The position numbers were made by a program, and so were the translations under genes. A stretch of DNA of 64,000 bases, taken from positions 8,320 through 72,319 of the forward strand of contig DF237139.1 of the NCBI GenBank assembly GCA_000708835.1. Direction: 5' to 3'. A model generated the notes under the pieces. That model saw only the letters and a list, made by a program, of their open reading frames with translations, searched no databases and was not told where the DNA came from. The stretch's first letter is position 1. The number at the start of each line of letters is the position of its first letter. The DNA is from Klebsormidium nitens (lineage: Eukaryota; Streptophyta; Klebsormidiophyceae; Klebsormidiales; Klebsormidiaceae). Positions 1 through 11,092 of the stretch are shown one piece after another.

Positions 1-1102
1 CGAATGAGAGGGCGCCATGTCGGATTCTGCAGTAAGTGCGCATTTTTTGAATGCCACTTCCACCGGCGAGCTATTCCACGAGCGGCCGGAAATCGGTAAT
101 ATATCGAACTTCCAGGCAAATTCCGGCCTCTTCAGAGCCACATGATTTATTTATTTTTCTGACTTCCACCACCGCCCGTGGAACGACACCCTCAGAGCTG
201 GCTGCCATCGGTGGCGTCGACCTGACGTCACCCGAAGTCTCCTTCACGGCCCGCCACTGACGAAAGCGATCGGACGGTTCAGATCGCATGCATCTGCTGA
301 TCCAGGTTCCAACAGCCCCAGCAAATAGGCGGTGGTTACAGCTTCTTCCGAGCAACCTGCTAGTTTTAGTGAAAATATTAGTGTAACTTAGTCAGTCTGT
401 AGCTGAGTTGAATGAGTCTGATTTAGATGACACTACTGTAAAACTGGCAGATTAGTCGGGAGAAGCGGTAGTATTAAGGCAGTCTTACCTGGTTGAAGCA
501 GTGAGGCTTACTGTACCTAGAATCTAGTAGAAACAAACTTTTCACATACTTTTCCCTGTCTGGGCTGGAGTAGGACAGCAAGTTTCAGGCGTCGGGAACG
601 AACTTTAGCGCCGCAGGCCTCTGAGTCTCAGCCAATTTCACAATCATACAGCTGAGCTGACCCCAAGGCTCCCTGGCCCTGGGACTCAGATTCTGTTATT
701 TGCTAGATTGTCCAGAACTCTCAGTATTCATCCAACGGTTCCCATTGAGATCTGAGCTCTGATCTGCGTGCCCTGATCAACTTGAAATATGAGTCACTTT
801 AGATCACCTCTTTTGAACCAGAAGCGGCTGCAACGCGAGTCTGTGAGTGCATCCACTGAAATTAATGGACTCAGCTTCATTTGATTGGGGAAGAGAGTCG
901 TGAGCAGCTCATGGTCAGCTCTCAACACTCTAGTTATTCATAAGTAGACGTTTGATAAAATGATCACCCGAATGGAGAAGTACGAGCTGCTTTAAGCTCT
1001 CTCTCTCTTTGTGGTCGTTCATAAGCTAGACGATTGACTAGAACAATCAGCCAAACCGGTCATAGACCTATCTGCGAAATGGTGCATTGACGAGCTCTTC
1101 TC
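1..1102. other. Upstream region of the GT47 gene, no gene seen
   Basis: No reading frame with recognisable protein features is present. The stretch before 1103 should hold the promoter and 5' UTR of the GT47 gene; I see no clear TATA box or other motif I would defend. Confidence 0.5.
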
Positions 1103-4100
1103 ATGGCCCCTCATTCCTCGGGCCTCCTCTCGGGCGCCCACATGAGCTTAGCTCAGAAAGCGTCGCTGATGAGGTCACCGAAAGCGCGCATTCGAGGCAC
1201 AGGGCAGCGGCGCTTGCTCGCACGGGTGGCGGGCATCTTGACTGGGGTACTGACACTTGTTCTGCTACTCTACTTTGATACAAGTAGGTCTGACGTGGCG
1301 GGAGAAAGTAAATCCAGTTCGAGGAAAAGGGGGCTTCTGGAAAAAGGCGAGCTTCGTGTTACTTTGGCTGGGGGTGGGCAAAGTCAAACAGGTGGGATTT
1401 CTGCGGAGGGGGCAGTGGGCAGTGATTTGGAAGCGGGCGAGCGGGGTTTGCGCACTACTTTTCTGGGGGATTCGAGCAATGACGTCGCTCAGGATGTCAG
1501 CAGCGTTGATAGAGGTGGTGGTAGTGGAAGGAGCGACTTGCGTGATGGAAAGGTCTCCTCGTCAAGCATCAGCTGGAGCAAAGGTGGTGGACAGAGAAGC
1601 CGTACTCTAGAAGAAGGCAAAGAACACTTACATAGTGATTTTGAGTTGGCGAACGGGCAAGATAAGTCAGCCCCCAGTCTAGAGTCGGTAGATACAACCA
1701 AACCCTCCATAGTTAAGGACATAACCAGCCCAGGTCACGATAATGCCCAAGCGCTTCACGGGGCACGGGGCGAGTCAAACATCACCAATTTAAACGTAGA
1801 ACACCTTTTAAACGCTGACGCACATCTAACCGCAAACGTAGATGCCGCAGCCCCTAGCAACGCGCCATCAAATCCATCCAGCCGAATCGAACGCATTCGC
1901 ACTTTCGAGCCTTTCCGCACCGAGTTGAGAGTTTACATGTACGACCTACCCGCAAAGTTCAACTGGGGCCTCCTGAAGCGGGCCGTCGAGCTGGGTGTGA
2001 ATGCGTCTGAGCCGTTCAGTGTGAACGGGCCCCCATTTCCAGACTATCAGGGGGGGCTGAGTCACCAGCACAGCCCTGAGTATTGGCTGACGATCGACTT
2101 GCTCACGGACCCGGCAGCCAAGGTAAGTCGGACGACCTCTTCTTCTTGAGGGGCTTGTTGTTTCTTCTTCTTCTTTTTTTTCTTTCTTCTTCGTCTTCTT
2201 CTTCTTCTTCTTCTTCTCTTTATTTTTTTCCTCTTCTTTTTCATCATTCATAGGAGAAAAACAAGGCATTCCCCTGATTGAAGAATTGACTCGGGAAGAT
2301 CTGTTAAGAAAAGCGCGGAAAGATTTGCTACCAATGACTACCACCCATAAGATCGTAGCAGGTGCTTTAAGTGAAGCGACTGCCCACTTCATCAGAGAAG
2401 CGTCTTCACACTACTCGCATCCTTACACATGTACTTGCCTCTAGCCAACCGCTTGACTGACCACTTCATCAAAGAAGCGTCTTCATACAAGCTGCATCCT
2501 ACCCACTTACCCCGCCTCAAGTCACCGGTTCGTTTTGTCCATCACAGGAAGCTGGGAGTTCTGTAGTGCGCCGCGTCACCAACCCGTCAGAAGCGGACGT
2601 CTTCTTTGTTCCGTACTGGGCGAGTCTTGCGTACAACGTGTACATACCAACGCGAGGCGAGTACGCGCAAGAGTTAGAGCTACAGGTACGCGAAATTGTG
2701 ACAGTTACTTCCGTCAAAATGCCGTTGCCGGTTCTTCAACGTTGTTGATCCGGTCTGCGAAAAGGCTGGCGCCAAAATACACGGGCTCCTTTGACGGACT
2801 ACTCAAGCAGAGTTGAAGTCGCCGAGAAGGTTTGCCTTTTGCTTGATCCAGCGCGAGCTCGTCGATCGGCCGCAGAGGCAACAGCCCTCAGTGCTTCCCT
2901 TTTGCCAGGTCTGAAGACTCTAAGGACGTTCTTATGGGTTGACCAAGACAGGCTGTTGCTCCCTTCCATTCCTCGCGCCATGTCCCTTCATTCCTGGGCC
3001 CAGCAAGAGCTGATATTTGGCTGCGGTTGCAAGAGCCCTGGAAGCGCTCTCCTTAATCGAAGTGGGCACTCAAAAGACACGTAACCTCGACATTGATCAT
3101 CCAAGGCTGCCCATACCAGATCACTTTCACCTCGATTGCCGCTGAAAGTGCAACAAGAGTTGGTCTTTTGGCTGCAGTTGCGATAGTCTTCGAAGCGTAC
3201 TCCTCCTTTGAAGTGATCAACCGATAACTAACTAGTCATCAACAATTAGGGCTGGCAACAGTTTCGTACTGACTAACGATTCTTAATGATCCTGTGGCGC
3301 AGCAAGAGTTGGTGGACTGGCTGCTGTCGCAAGAGCTGTGGAAGCGGTCGGGGGGCCGGGACCACCTGCTCGTACTACACCATCCAAACGCCATGGCGGC
3401 CCTCCGAAGCAGGGTGAGAATACGCTCCCCGGGGCAAAACAAACCTTTCTGCATTGACCTTCTTCTCCTCAGCCACGCCACCCGGCCCTCGGACCGGGGT
3501 GGGAATACGTCCCCCGGGATCGCATGTTCCTTTTGAGATCAGCTGCCCGGCCTAACCCACTTCAGTGTTCCTTTTGAGATCAGCTGCTCGGCCTAACCCA
3601 CTCGGCCTAACCCATGGCGGCTCTCCGAAGCAGGGTGAGGATGCACGGTGCGAAAAGATTCCATTTCAGATCAGCACACTGTGTGACTCAGCTTCTTCCC
3701 AGCTAGTCAACCAAACGAATTGCCCAAAACTCTGCGCATATGAGAAGCCCGTTGTATAGAGATCTTCGGTGGGGAGGTGTGCGCGGTTGAGGAGGAGGGA
3801 TTCTTTTTTTCGCCCAGTCTGCAATTACGAACTGTTGTCATTCCCGTTGAAAGTTGCCATCCTTCATACAAACGCTCGCGTTCATCTTGTGCCGTTTCCC
3901 CAGAAGGAGCCACTGGAATGGAGACACGCCTCCTTTTCGAGGAGGATGATGCGACTTTCGTCGTGTTCGCCAACCCTACTAATCTTCGGCTCGCGTTATG
4001 GGTTGTTGCCAGTCAAGCTCGAAGATCAGAAGGGGACTTGAACAATCTCATTCCCAACTTTTGTTTTCTTCGTTCGTCTGCAAAAGTTGCTGACGTCGAT

Positions 4101-7100
4101 TAATCCCGTTAGGCTCGTCGGTCATAAGGGTTTTCGCTCAGAGTCGCGCACTTCGATTCAAATGGTAGATCCTTGACGGAATCCAACGTCTGACGTCAGT
4201 ACGCAGAAAGGGCTGATGAATGCGCGGATGTCAGCGACTGCTTTGCAGCTGTCGGCCGCGATGTGGGTGCTCGCGGACTTTGCGCGGTACCCCCGAGGAG
4301 ACGACGGTACTTTCAGTTCTCCTACTTCACGATCATTAGACAAAAAACACTTTAGCAAGCGTCCACAGCGAGTTCTGCTGACGTCTTGACTCCCCGTACA
4401 GCTGTCTGCGGCGATGTGGGTGCTCGCGGACTTTGCGAGATACCCCCACGAGGAGGCGAATCCAAGATGGAGCAGCTCTGTTTACATGACGTCAACCTCC
4501 TGATTATGCTGACGTCACTCATTCCTGTACAGCTGTCGGCGGCGATGTGGGTGCTCGCGGACTTTGCACGGTACCCCCCCGAGGAGGCGAACCTGGCGAA
4601 GGACGTCATCGCGCCGTACGCGCACATGGCGCCGCGCTACGAGGATGACGTGGACGAGGAGCGCGCGTGGGGCGCGCGCACGACGCTGCTCTTCTTCCAA
4701 GGCAGCCTTTACAGGAAGCGAGTGAGTATGTTTGTGTCTACACGAGTTCAAAATTACTTGAAGCTTTATACTAGGACGGGTTGGGTTAATGAGGGGGTTC
4801 AGGTGCGAAGCAGTAACTGTTTGTGTATAGCTTTTGGTATTACATTCGTTATTAGTTTGAGCCTGTTGTGACTACTGTAGAAAAGAGTGTAGCATGTCAG
4901 CTGAGCAACCGTCGTGTCTCGTTTTTGATTTTCGTAAAGCGAAGCTTCGCATCCAAGTCTTTGCTTTTACTGGCGACCCTGTAGCAGGTCGAATGGTTCT
5001 TGAACCTAGTAAATCCTGCCTGGCACTTCGGCTTTTTCGCGTTAAACTGACGTCTGGCAATCTGGAAGCTGAGGGAGCTGCGAGCCTGGTCAGAAACCGG
5101 GAAACATCCAGGTTAGGAACCTTTGATTCTGTATGATGCTAGGGGGCCCCGTTCGAGGCCGCCGAGTTTGCGTTTCTTACTTTTTGGGTAAATACCACAC
5201 CCGACGTAGGTTGATGACAAACCCGGTGAGACTCCTCGGGGTGCAGAACGCCCTCGTGCTGCTTCCGCGCGTGATCACAGGAAGCTTTGACTGCTAACCA
5301 CTCTGATCAACGAACCTGAGCCACACTAGGTTGATTCTTATGTAGCCGCGATTGCACCTTTTCCCAAGGCTGGTTACGGCCCAAAGGCCGACTAGACAAG
5401 AATCACTATTTAAGCAGCCCACAACCAGTCATATCCATCGATGGTTAAGAACCAAAAGCTCCTGTGGATGTTCAGTTGCCTTTGGGACGCGGACCTGATG
5501 TGTTCGACGATAGACGCCTTTCTTGGAGAGAAAACGTTCAGCTTTCTAGTCATGGCTTGTGCTGAGGAGGTTTGCAACCGTCCAAGCTCAGTCGTTGAGA
5601 AGCCCCGGATCCGCGCGCGCAGGACGGCCTGGTGCGCGAGCTGCTCCTGAACGTGCTCAAGAATGAGCCTGACGTCATCGTCCGGGAGGGCAGCACGGAC
5701 GCGGACGGCGTCCGGGAGGCGTCCGAGGGCATGCGCAGCGCGCGGTTCTGCCTGCACCCCGGTACGTACCGCGTCTCTCTTGCGCCGTGCGAACCAGTGC
5801 TGGGCTTTGGAACCGGTGGGGCCACTTGTGTTTTTCGGGAAGAGATGGCGTCTCCGCAGAATCTACTAACTGCGCTCGGGTCCTCGGTTACAAAGGGCGC
5901 CCCCCCACGTGGCTCTCCGGCGAGACACATTTCCCGAGACGTGACTAGATGCCGCCGCGAAACTGCGCCCACGTGATTTCCTGGCGAACCGTCAGCGCGG
6001 AGCGGTTGCTCCGGGGCACCGGATTTCCTAAGGCTTTCTTGTAAAGGCTCCGAAACTTTGGCAGAACCTACGCCAAGATTCTGAACGCATCCACAGAGCT
6101 TTGTTGTCCCTCGCTGGCTCTCTGGCCAAGGGTTGCAACAGTCAATAGTCCGATGAGGGCTTTTAGTTACTTCTCGAGATTGTGATACGAGACGACTCTC
6201 CAGTACGATGACTTGAGCTTACAATTGAAGAAAACCGCACAGCTGTCATCGACGCATTCCCTTATCATAGATCCTCAAGTCCTGGCATCAATCAGTGTGG
6301 TCGAGTCCTGGACTCTAGAGCTCAACTTTGGACCCCGCTCTTCCAACCGCCTCTTCCCGAATCTTGAGGCACGGCGTGCCATTTGCGATGATCACGGTCT
6401 TCGAGTTTCCATCGTTAAAGCTTCATCTTGTAACACCTTTCCTCCCTGCAAAACACAGCGGGCGACACCCCCTCTTCCAAGCGGCTCTTCGACGCAATCC
6501 TCATCCACTGCGTTCCGGTGATCGGTCGTAAGGCATCGATTTCTGTCGTCGAATCTTCAAAAACTTTCTTTCCCGCAAATCACAGCCGGCGACACCCCTT
6601 CTTCCAACCGGCTCTTCGACGCGATCTTCAGCCACTGCGTCCCGGTGATCGTTAGTGACGCCATCGAGCTGCCATTTGAAGGCGACCTCGACTACCGCGG
6701 CTTCGCCATCTTCGTCGCCTCGCGGAACGCGGTGACGCCCGGGGTTCTGACGGAGTTCCTGCGGAGTATCCCGCGGCGCATGTGGGCGCGCATGTGGGCG
6801 CGGCTGCACGAGGTGAGACTCTAGAAATCGACCATTCTGCGGACTTGTCAAAGTGGGCGTAGACGTCACGCCGGCGGCGTGGCCGAAGCGTGACGACGGC
6901 ACAAGTTGGGCAAGCGAGAATTGTCCGATAGGTCCAACTCGTGCTTTTTTGCCGTCCGATTGGAGATGCACTCGCAAGTGCATACGCACACTTTAAGGCT
7001 CCTGGTGAAGGATCCTGGGACCTTCTCGTGTGAGCGCCACAGATTGTACGGGATACGCACTTCACTCTTGCTAAGAGGTTCACGGCGCTTTGTTCTTTCT

Positions 7101-7785
7101 TGAAAAGCATCGCCTAAATCGTTACTCCTTCCTTACCCACGTAGTTGGCGTCCTTTTCTTGTCAACAACACGGCACGAAAGTTCCGAAGCCGCCGCTTAT
7201 AAGTCAAACCGTACTCTGAAGAGCAAGAAGATCAGCCGGGATCCTTAGTTAGTATGATTCCTGAGTTGCTCTTCCACGGGTTCCGCAAGTTTTCTGCATC
7301 CGCGGTCCTCACTTTGCCTCCTCAGACCACAAGTCACAACCTTTATCCATGGCTCAACCTCTCATCCACGGAAGGAGATTACGTTACCCGCACTGGACGT
7401 AGACCGCTTTTCGGACGGTGTGATGCCAGAGAATCATCTACTACCAATAGAATTGCAAACACTCCAGCGGCAAGAAGTGGGCAGTGTCAGGAAACTTCTC
7501 CTTTGAGCTGTTTCATAGATGCGTGTCATGCTATTTCCGCAGGTCGCACCATTCTTTGAGTACGACAACCCGGCCAGTCCGGCTGGGGCGGTCAACCGGA
7601 TCTGGAAAGAGGTGGCGCTCAGGCTGCCGTCCCGTCGGTTGGAGATTCACCGGGCGCTTCGGCGGGTGCACCAGACGGACTTAGAGGGGCTGAGGATGAT
7701 GGAGCGGCGGCTTCAGCGGATGGATCCGTCCTTTGTGAAGATACAGCGGAAGCGGCTCCCGGCGGAAAGTCCCAGCGGAACCTAG
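1103..7785 (+). CDS. GT47 exostosin-family glycosyltransferase, ARAD-like (seven exons)
   Basis: This is a type II Golgi-membrane glycosyltransferase of CAZy family GT47, closest in my reading to plant ARAD1/ARAD2 (probable arabinosyltransferases of cell-wall pectin). Exons: 1103-2122, 2548-2685, 3303-3413, 4533-4721, 5623-5761, 6586-6812, 7543-7785. All phases join without a stop, giving 688 residues. Residues about 42-58 form one membrane anchor after a basic tail; residues 60-270 are a low-complexity stem. The catalytic region starts at the RVYMYDLP-type motif near residue 277. It continues through SEADVFFVPYWAS, KDVIAPY, LLFFQGSLYRKR and the family signature GDTPSSNRLFDA followed by CVPVIVSD. 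The C-terminal IWKEVALRLP helix matches the ARAD end. A later in-frame ATG at 1142 is a possible start. Introns 2, 3 and 5 contain decayed copies of exon boundaries. The donor sugar and product are inferred only from the family. Confidence 0.9.
2140..2240. repeat. TTC/T-rich microsatellite in GT47 intron 1
   Basis: An almost pure pyrimidine stretch dominated by TTC triplets lies just inside the first intron of the GT47 gene. It is likely a simple-sequence expansion. Confidence 0.9.
2376..2503 (+). repeat. Tandem duplication of about 50 bases in GT47 intron 1, period about 77
   Basis: Two diverged copies, 2376-2425 and 2450-2503, share the run CCACTTCATCA and then AGAAGCGTCTTCA followed by GCATCCT. 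They sit 45 bases before the exon 2 acceptor. I could not match them to exon 2, so this is a purely intronic duplication. Confidence 0.8.
2998..3302 (+). repeat. Two decayed copies of the GT47 exon 3 acceptor and exon head
   Basis: The head of exon 3 (CAGCAAGAGTTGGTGGACTGG, boundary near 3300) is echoed at 3152 and 3001, with spacings of 148 and 151 bases. Each copy then continues with a GGCTGC-GTTGC-GAGC-GGAAGCG-like series as in the exon. The copy at 3001 keeps the acceptor AG; the one at 3152 has lost it. Neither copy keeps an open frame long enough to be a working exon. Confidence 0.85.
3476..3650 (+). repeat. Downstream copies of the GT47 exon 3 donor end
   Basis: The 3' end of exon 3 with its donor (CCATGGCGGCCCTCCGAAGC then AG|GTGAGAAT) is echoed near 3476-3516 and 3613-3645. 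The second copy preserves CTCCGAAGCAGGGTGAGGAT, including a usable donor. Between them a 37-base unit starting TGTTCCTTTTGAGATCAGCT is itself duplicated (3529 and 3566). Confidence 0.8.
4236..4532 (+). repeat. Two copies of the GT47 exon 4 acceptor and exon head
   Basis: The start of exon 4 (boundary 4532/4533) is repeated with boundaries at about 4247/4248 and 4401/4402, spacings of 154 and 131 bases. About 55 bases of coding sequence (GCGATGTGGGTGCTCGCGGA and beyond) are nearly identical. The intron tails also match through a shared CTGACGTC. Both echoes keep an AG acceptor. Confidence 0.93.
4771..4880 (+). repeat. Copy 1 of a dispersed G-rich repeat (GT47 intron 4)
   Basis: Begins CTAGGACGGGTTGGGTTAA, continues through GGTGCGAAGCAGTAACT and ends near TTTGAGCCTGTTGTGACTAC. 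It aligns along its length with 25189-25299 in a SAC9 intron, and its G-rich core matches the elements near 34377 and 51447 on the other strand. Probably a short non-coding transposable element. Confidence 0.75.
6328..6585 (+). repeat. Copies of the GT47 exon 6 acceptor and exon head
   Basis: The exon 6 head around GACACCCCTTCTTCCAACCG (6590) is repeated at 6463 (spacing 127) over about 75 bases, including an ACAG acceptor. A more decayed copy lies at 6330 (spacing 133). The 6463 copy diverges only slightly from the exon. Confidence 0.9.
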
Positions 7786-7824
7786 CGGGTAAAGCTGCGG
7801 CTACTCAGTGGAATTTATGACGGA

Positions 7825-7865
7825 ATATCGGAAGCGGACGCCAGCAGGAAGCCCCGACGGAAGCA
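7825..7865 (+). repeat. Copy of the GT47 3' coding end, just past the stop
   Basis: The last 45 coding bases of the GT47 gene, around CGGAAGCGG at 7747, are echoed with about 70% identity at 7829, 82 bases downstream. The copy lacks the stop and lies in the presumed 3' UTR. Confidence 0.65.
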
Positions 7866-9767
7866 AGCTCAGAAACGGTATATTACCGAGCGAGTTCAGA
7901 ATTGCCTCGTCAGCTTTGAAGCCGGAGTCGATGCGAACGAATTCCTCCAATGGGAACGCACGCTTGAGATCGCTCAAGGCGAAAGCGAAATCGGAATTGG
8001 GGAAATGTCCGCTCGTTAAGTGGGCGCAGAACTGTCAAGCAGATTGCGTCCGAAAATGTGTTGTGAGAACGTCAAGCATTTTGACGTGGTCCTAAAAATA
8101 CGTATATCCGAGTCAATCTTCATAATTGAGCGCCTCCGAACGGCGGCCGAGATATCTGTATGCCGTTCGAGCTTTGGTTTGTGACGAAAAGCGCTCTTGT
8201 TCCAACCGGGAGCAGTTGGTTCTGTAACGAGACCGCAACTGGCAGGCATCACACGCGGCCGCGTTTGGCATAGAGCTGGACTTCCCTGGAGCCCAGAAGA
8301 TTCATGAGACTCAGACCCATCTCTGTTTTCGATATCCAGAATGGACGGGACATCGACATCAATGAGTAGCCGTAGTTTGTAGGTGTATGCTTCGCTGAAT
8401 GTCAGCGGACGCGCCCGGCCAAAGAAGCTAGCAACGTCCAGCAGCATCATGGTCCATATGACTTTGCATGCATGGGCTGTTATGTAAGACCTATCTGTCT
8501 GACTGTTATATATGACTTTTCCGAGCATTTTGACTCACTGTTTTGTGATGACGTACTGAGGAATGGAAACGTTACACACGTAGTCATGCCAGTGATTGAA
8601 ACGCGCCGGTGGATTTGCGCCCGTACCGTAGTAAATTACATTTATTGATCCGGCCAGCATAATCGATTTCAGGAACTGAGCATGCAGTGTCGACATATGC
8701 TCGAAGGCGTATGCGGTGTTCCGTTTATTGAGCAGACTCGGTGACGATGACGTTTCGGCGAGAAATGTTACTGTGGCGATTCCTTAAAAAACACGTGGTT
8801 TAAAGAAGAAACTTAATTGTCGCCAGGTATCTGACGACAAACTGATCAAAATGCCCCGCAGAACTTTATGCGCATGATATCGACAAGCTTTGTGAGCTTT
8901 CTGCACTTGCGCAGCATATTCAATGTCGCAGAGGATCTGTTCGCAATTTTAGAATTTGTACTGTGTCTGCGTTGTGTTAAACGCATAGTGGTCTAATCAG
9001 ACCGCCAGAGTTCCTGTCTTAGATTCCTTCAAGACCGGAATCCTGCAAAGATACCAAAATGAAGCGAAAAGGTCAACTTGCTAGCCCTAGACTGTCTCCG
9101 TTGCAAGAGCTCTATGTGTGCGCCATATATACTTTGGTTTCTTTAATGCTCAAGTATGAGTCGTCCTTTTCTTCTGCTTTCAGAGCCGACGGATCTCATC
9201 TCGTGAGGTTGCCGGTTGTCTTTGGAACGGGCTGAAAATTCAGATCATTGATTGACCGGCTGAAGTTGGCAATTCTTGATGGCCCAATTTCGCATCTCCT
9301 GAACCCGAAGTTGTTTTGCAACCCAAAAAGCGGGCTACCAATATCTAATCTGCACACTCCGACTGCCACTAACGCTCCTTGCTGTGCTGTGAACGCGGGG
9401 CTCGATGCATTAACTTGGCAGAAGCACAAAGCGCGTAATCAGAATGAGCTGATTGTAAGATCGAAATCCCAAATAAAATTAGTTCGCTCTTCAGGAATGA
9501 TTACCGGCCTTTTCTCAGGACGAACTCCATATACTCAGTCGTGCAGCTGCTTAGAGCTTACCGTGAAGTTCTGCGAGTAAGCTGTTGCCACCTGTTCTGT
9601 CCCACCAGCAGCATTTATCCATTTGCAGAAAATGTTCAAGAACAGAAAAGGTTCAAGCTCGCAAGTGACTGGCGACTGAGACGGAAACCTTCGAGTTGAG
9701 AAGCTGACGGACTCTATTCCGTTCCGTTCCGAAACCCACAAGCCGTCAGTTTGTGCGTCCCTTATTC
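7866..9767. other. Intergenic region between two convergent genes, no gene seen
   Basis: The region holds the 3' ends of the GT47 gene (+) and the membrane-protein gene at 10010-11092 (-). One - strand frame of 170 residues (8016-8528) has no recognisable domain, signal peptide or flanking splice logic. No RNA gene was seen. Confidence 0.5.
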
Positions 9768-10051
9768 GGCCTGCGAGAGAATGTTGATGCTGCACCCCAT
9801 TAGAAGCGGAAAAGCTCGAAGAGGAATATGACGGAATACATTCGTTCCAAGGAGACCCACCTGGCAACTCAAATAGCTGCCGTTTCATACGTTTCCTTCT
9901 CAACCTGCGAGAGATGGTTGAGCTCGCAACCAGCTAACTTTGGATCAGAAAATTCCGAAAGTGAAAAGCTGACGAAAGTCGAAGCTATTTCAAACCCACC
10001 TGGCAGGTTTCAGCTAGCCCCTGCTTTGTACGTCCCCTTCTCGACCTGCGA
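9768..10051 (-). repeat. Tandem copies of the 3' end of the membrane-protein gene
   Basis: On the - strand the terminal coding stretch starting near TCGCAGGTCGAGAAGGGGAC (plus position 10042-10051) recurs at 9901-9910 and 9768-9777. Spacings are 141 and 133 bases. The middle copy also repeats the sequence after the stop, CTGCCAGGTGGGT, which looks like a donor site. The functional copy is the one fused to the gene. Confidence 0.8.
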
Positions 10052-11092
10052 CACCGACCGAGACCGCAGCCCCGACGGTTTCGCCCCGGCCGCCGCTTGT
10101 CCCCCTGACGGCGGCACCGGGGGCGCCACAACCGCCTGCGCTGCGACCACCTCCTCCGCAGCGATCCGCTTCTTCTCTAGCCGCTTGTTCCTTGCGTTCC
10201 GCACAACTTCCTCAATGATAATCAACACGAGCAAGCCCCCGATCACCGCGCCGACGATGATCCAGACGCTGATCTTCTTGCTTTTTGAGCTGGACCCCCC
10301 TGAGGTGGTGGCGCTCTGGCCCCCCAACTGCTTCGTGTAGTTGAAGTAAGTGCTGACGCCACCCCCCGGAGGAGGAGGAGGGAAAACCGTTGAGTCGGTG
10401 CTGCCGTCGTCTGAGCCCGAGTCTGAAGGGGTATCGGTATTCGAAGGGGGGGACAAAGAAGCTGGGGGGGTAGGGGCCGGAGGAGGGGGGGCGTTCGGGA
10501 TTCCGAGAGCCTTGCATTGCTCGGGGTACTTTGCGCACGTCCATTCGGGCTCGTCGGACGGCGCAGTCGGACCGTATGTGGAACCCGGAGCCGACACGAG
10601 CGGACACGCCAATACGAGAGCGACATTGGCCAAGCAGGGCGGCTGCCCACTCAACCATGTGGAGCAGTGGATCGCAATGTGCGCCAGCTGGATGCTGACG
10701 TCAGCGTCGACCCAGGCGTAAGCGGGCGATACGCCCAACACGTCCTCCCCAATCATGAGGTATTTGTCATGGTAAATGTAGCCCCACGTGTACTTGGAGG
10801 GCGTCCCCGGGGTGACGTCAATCAGCTGGAACGACCAGTCGGGGATTGCGCCATTGGTGCAGGTTTTGTTGACGGGGAATATGTTGGCGTCGGCCCCGGA
10901 CGAGATGTTGAGGGGGCAATAGGTTATGGTGTTGTAGGTGCTGGAGCCACGACCGCCCAGACCTGTTGTGACGCCGTCTTCGCAAATGCTGGTGGCGGGC
11001 GGGAGAGAAGCGGCGAGTAGTAGTAGGAGGAGAGGTTGAAGGGGGAGGAGAGGGCAGACCCAACGGGAGGCTGATCGGAGCTGCCCCGTCAT
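10010..11092 (-). CDS. Type I single-pass membrane protein of unknown function
   Basis: A single uninterrupted 360-residue reading frame. Residues 1-36 form a strong signal peptide ending near ATSICEDG. The lumenal or extracellular part (37-220) is rich in Cys, Tyr and Trp with N-glycosylation sequons such as NISS and NKTC. A proline-rich hinge (about 205-240) follows, then a hydrophobic membrane segment around WIIVGAVIGGLLVLIII (residues about 277-295), a basic stop-transfer sequence and a 60-residue Pro/Ala/Val-rich tail. This architecture suggests a plasma-membrane or wall-facing protein. I do not recognise the family. Just beyond the stop there is a donor-like CAG|GTGGGT, so a 3' UTR intron or an alternative last exon is possible. 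Confidence 0.72.
   Translation of the reverse strand: MTGQLRSASRWVCPLLPLQPLLLLLLAASLPPATSICEDGVTTGLGGRGSSTYNTITYCPLNISSGADANIFPVNKTCTNGAIPDWSFQLIDVTPGTPSKYTWGYIYHDKYLMIGEDVLGVSPAYAWVDADVSIQLAHIAIHCSTWLSGQPPCLANVALVLACPLVSAPGSTYGPTAPSDEPEWTCAKYPEQCKALGIPNAPPPPAPTPPASLSPPSNTDTPSDSGSDDGSTDSTVFPPPPPGGGVSTYFNYTKQLGGQSATTSGGSSSKSKKISVWIIVGAVIGGLLVLIIIEEVVRNARNKRLEKKRIAAEEVVAAQAVVAPPVPPSGGQAAAGAKPSGLRSRSVSQVEKGTYKAGAS

Noticed and set aside
6770-6812. Coding microduplication MWARMWAR in GT47 exon 6
   Set aside because: The length matches ARAD-type proteins at this place, so it need not be an insertion.
8016-8528. 170-residue frame on the - strand downstream of GT47
   Set aside because: No recognisable features and no conserved-looking composition.
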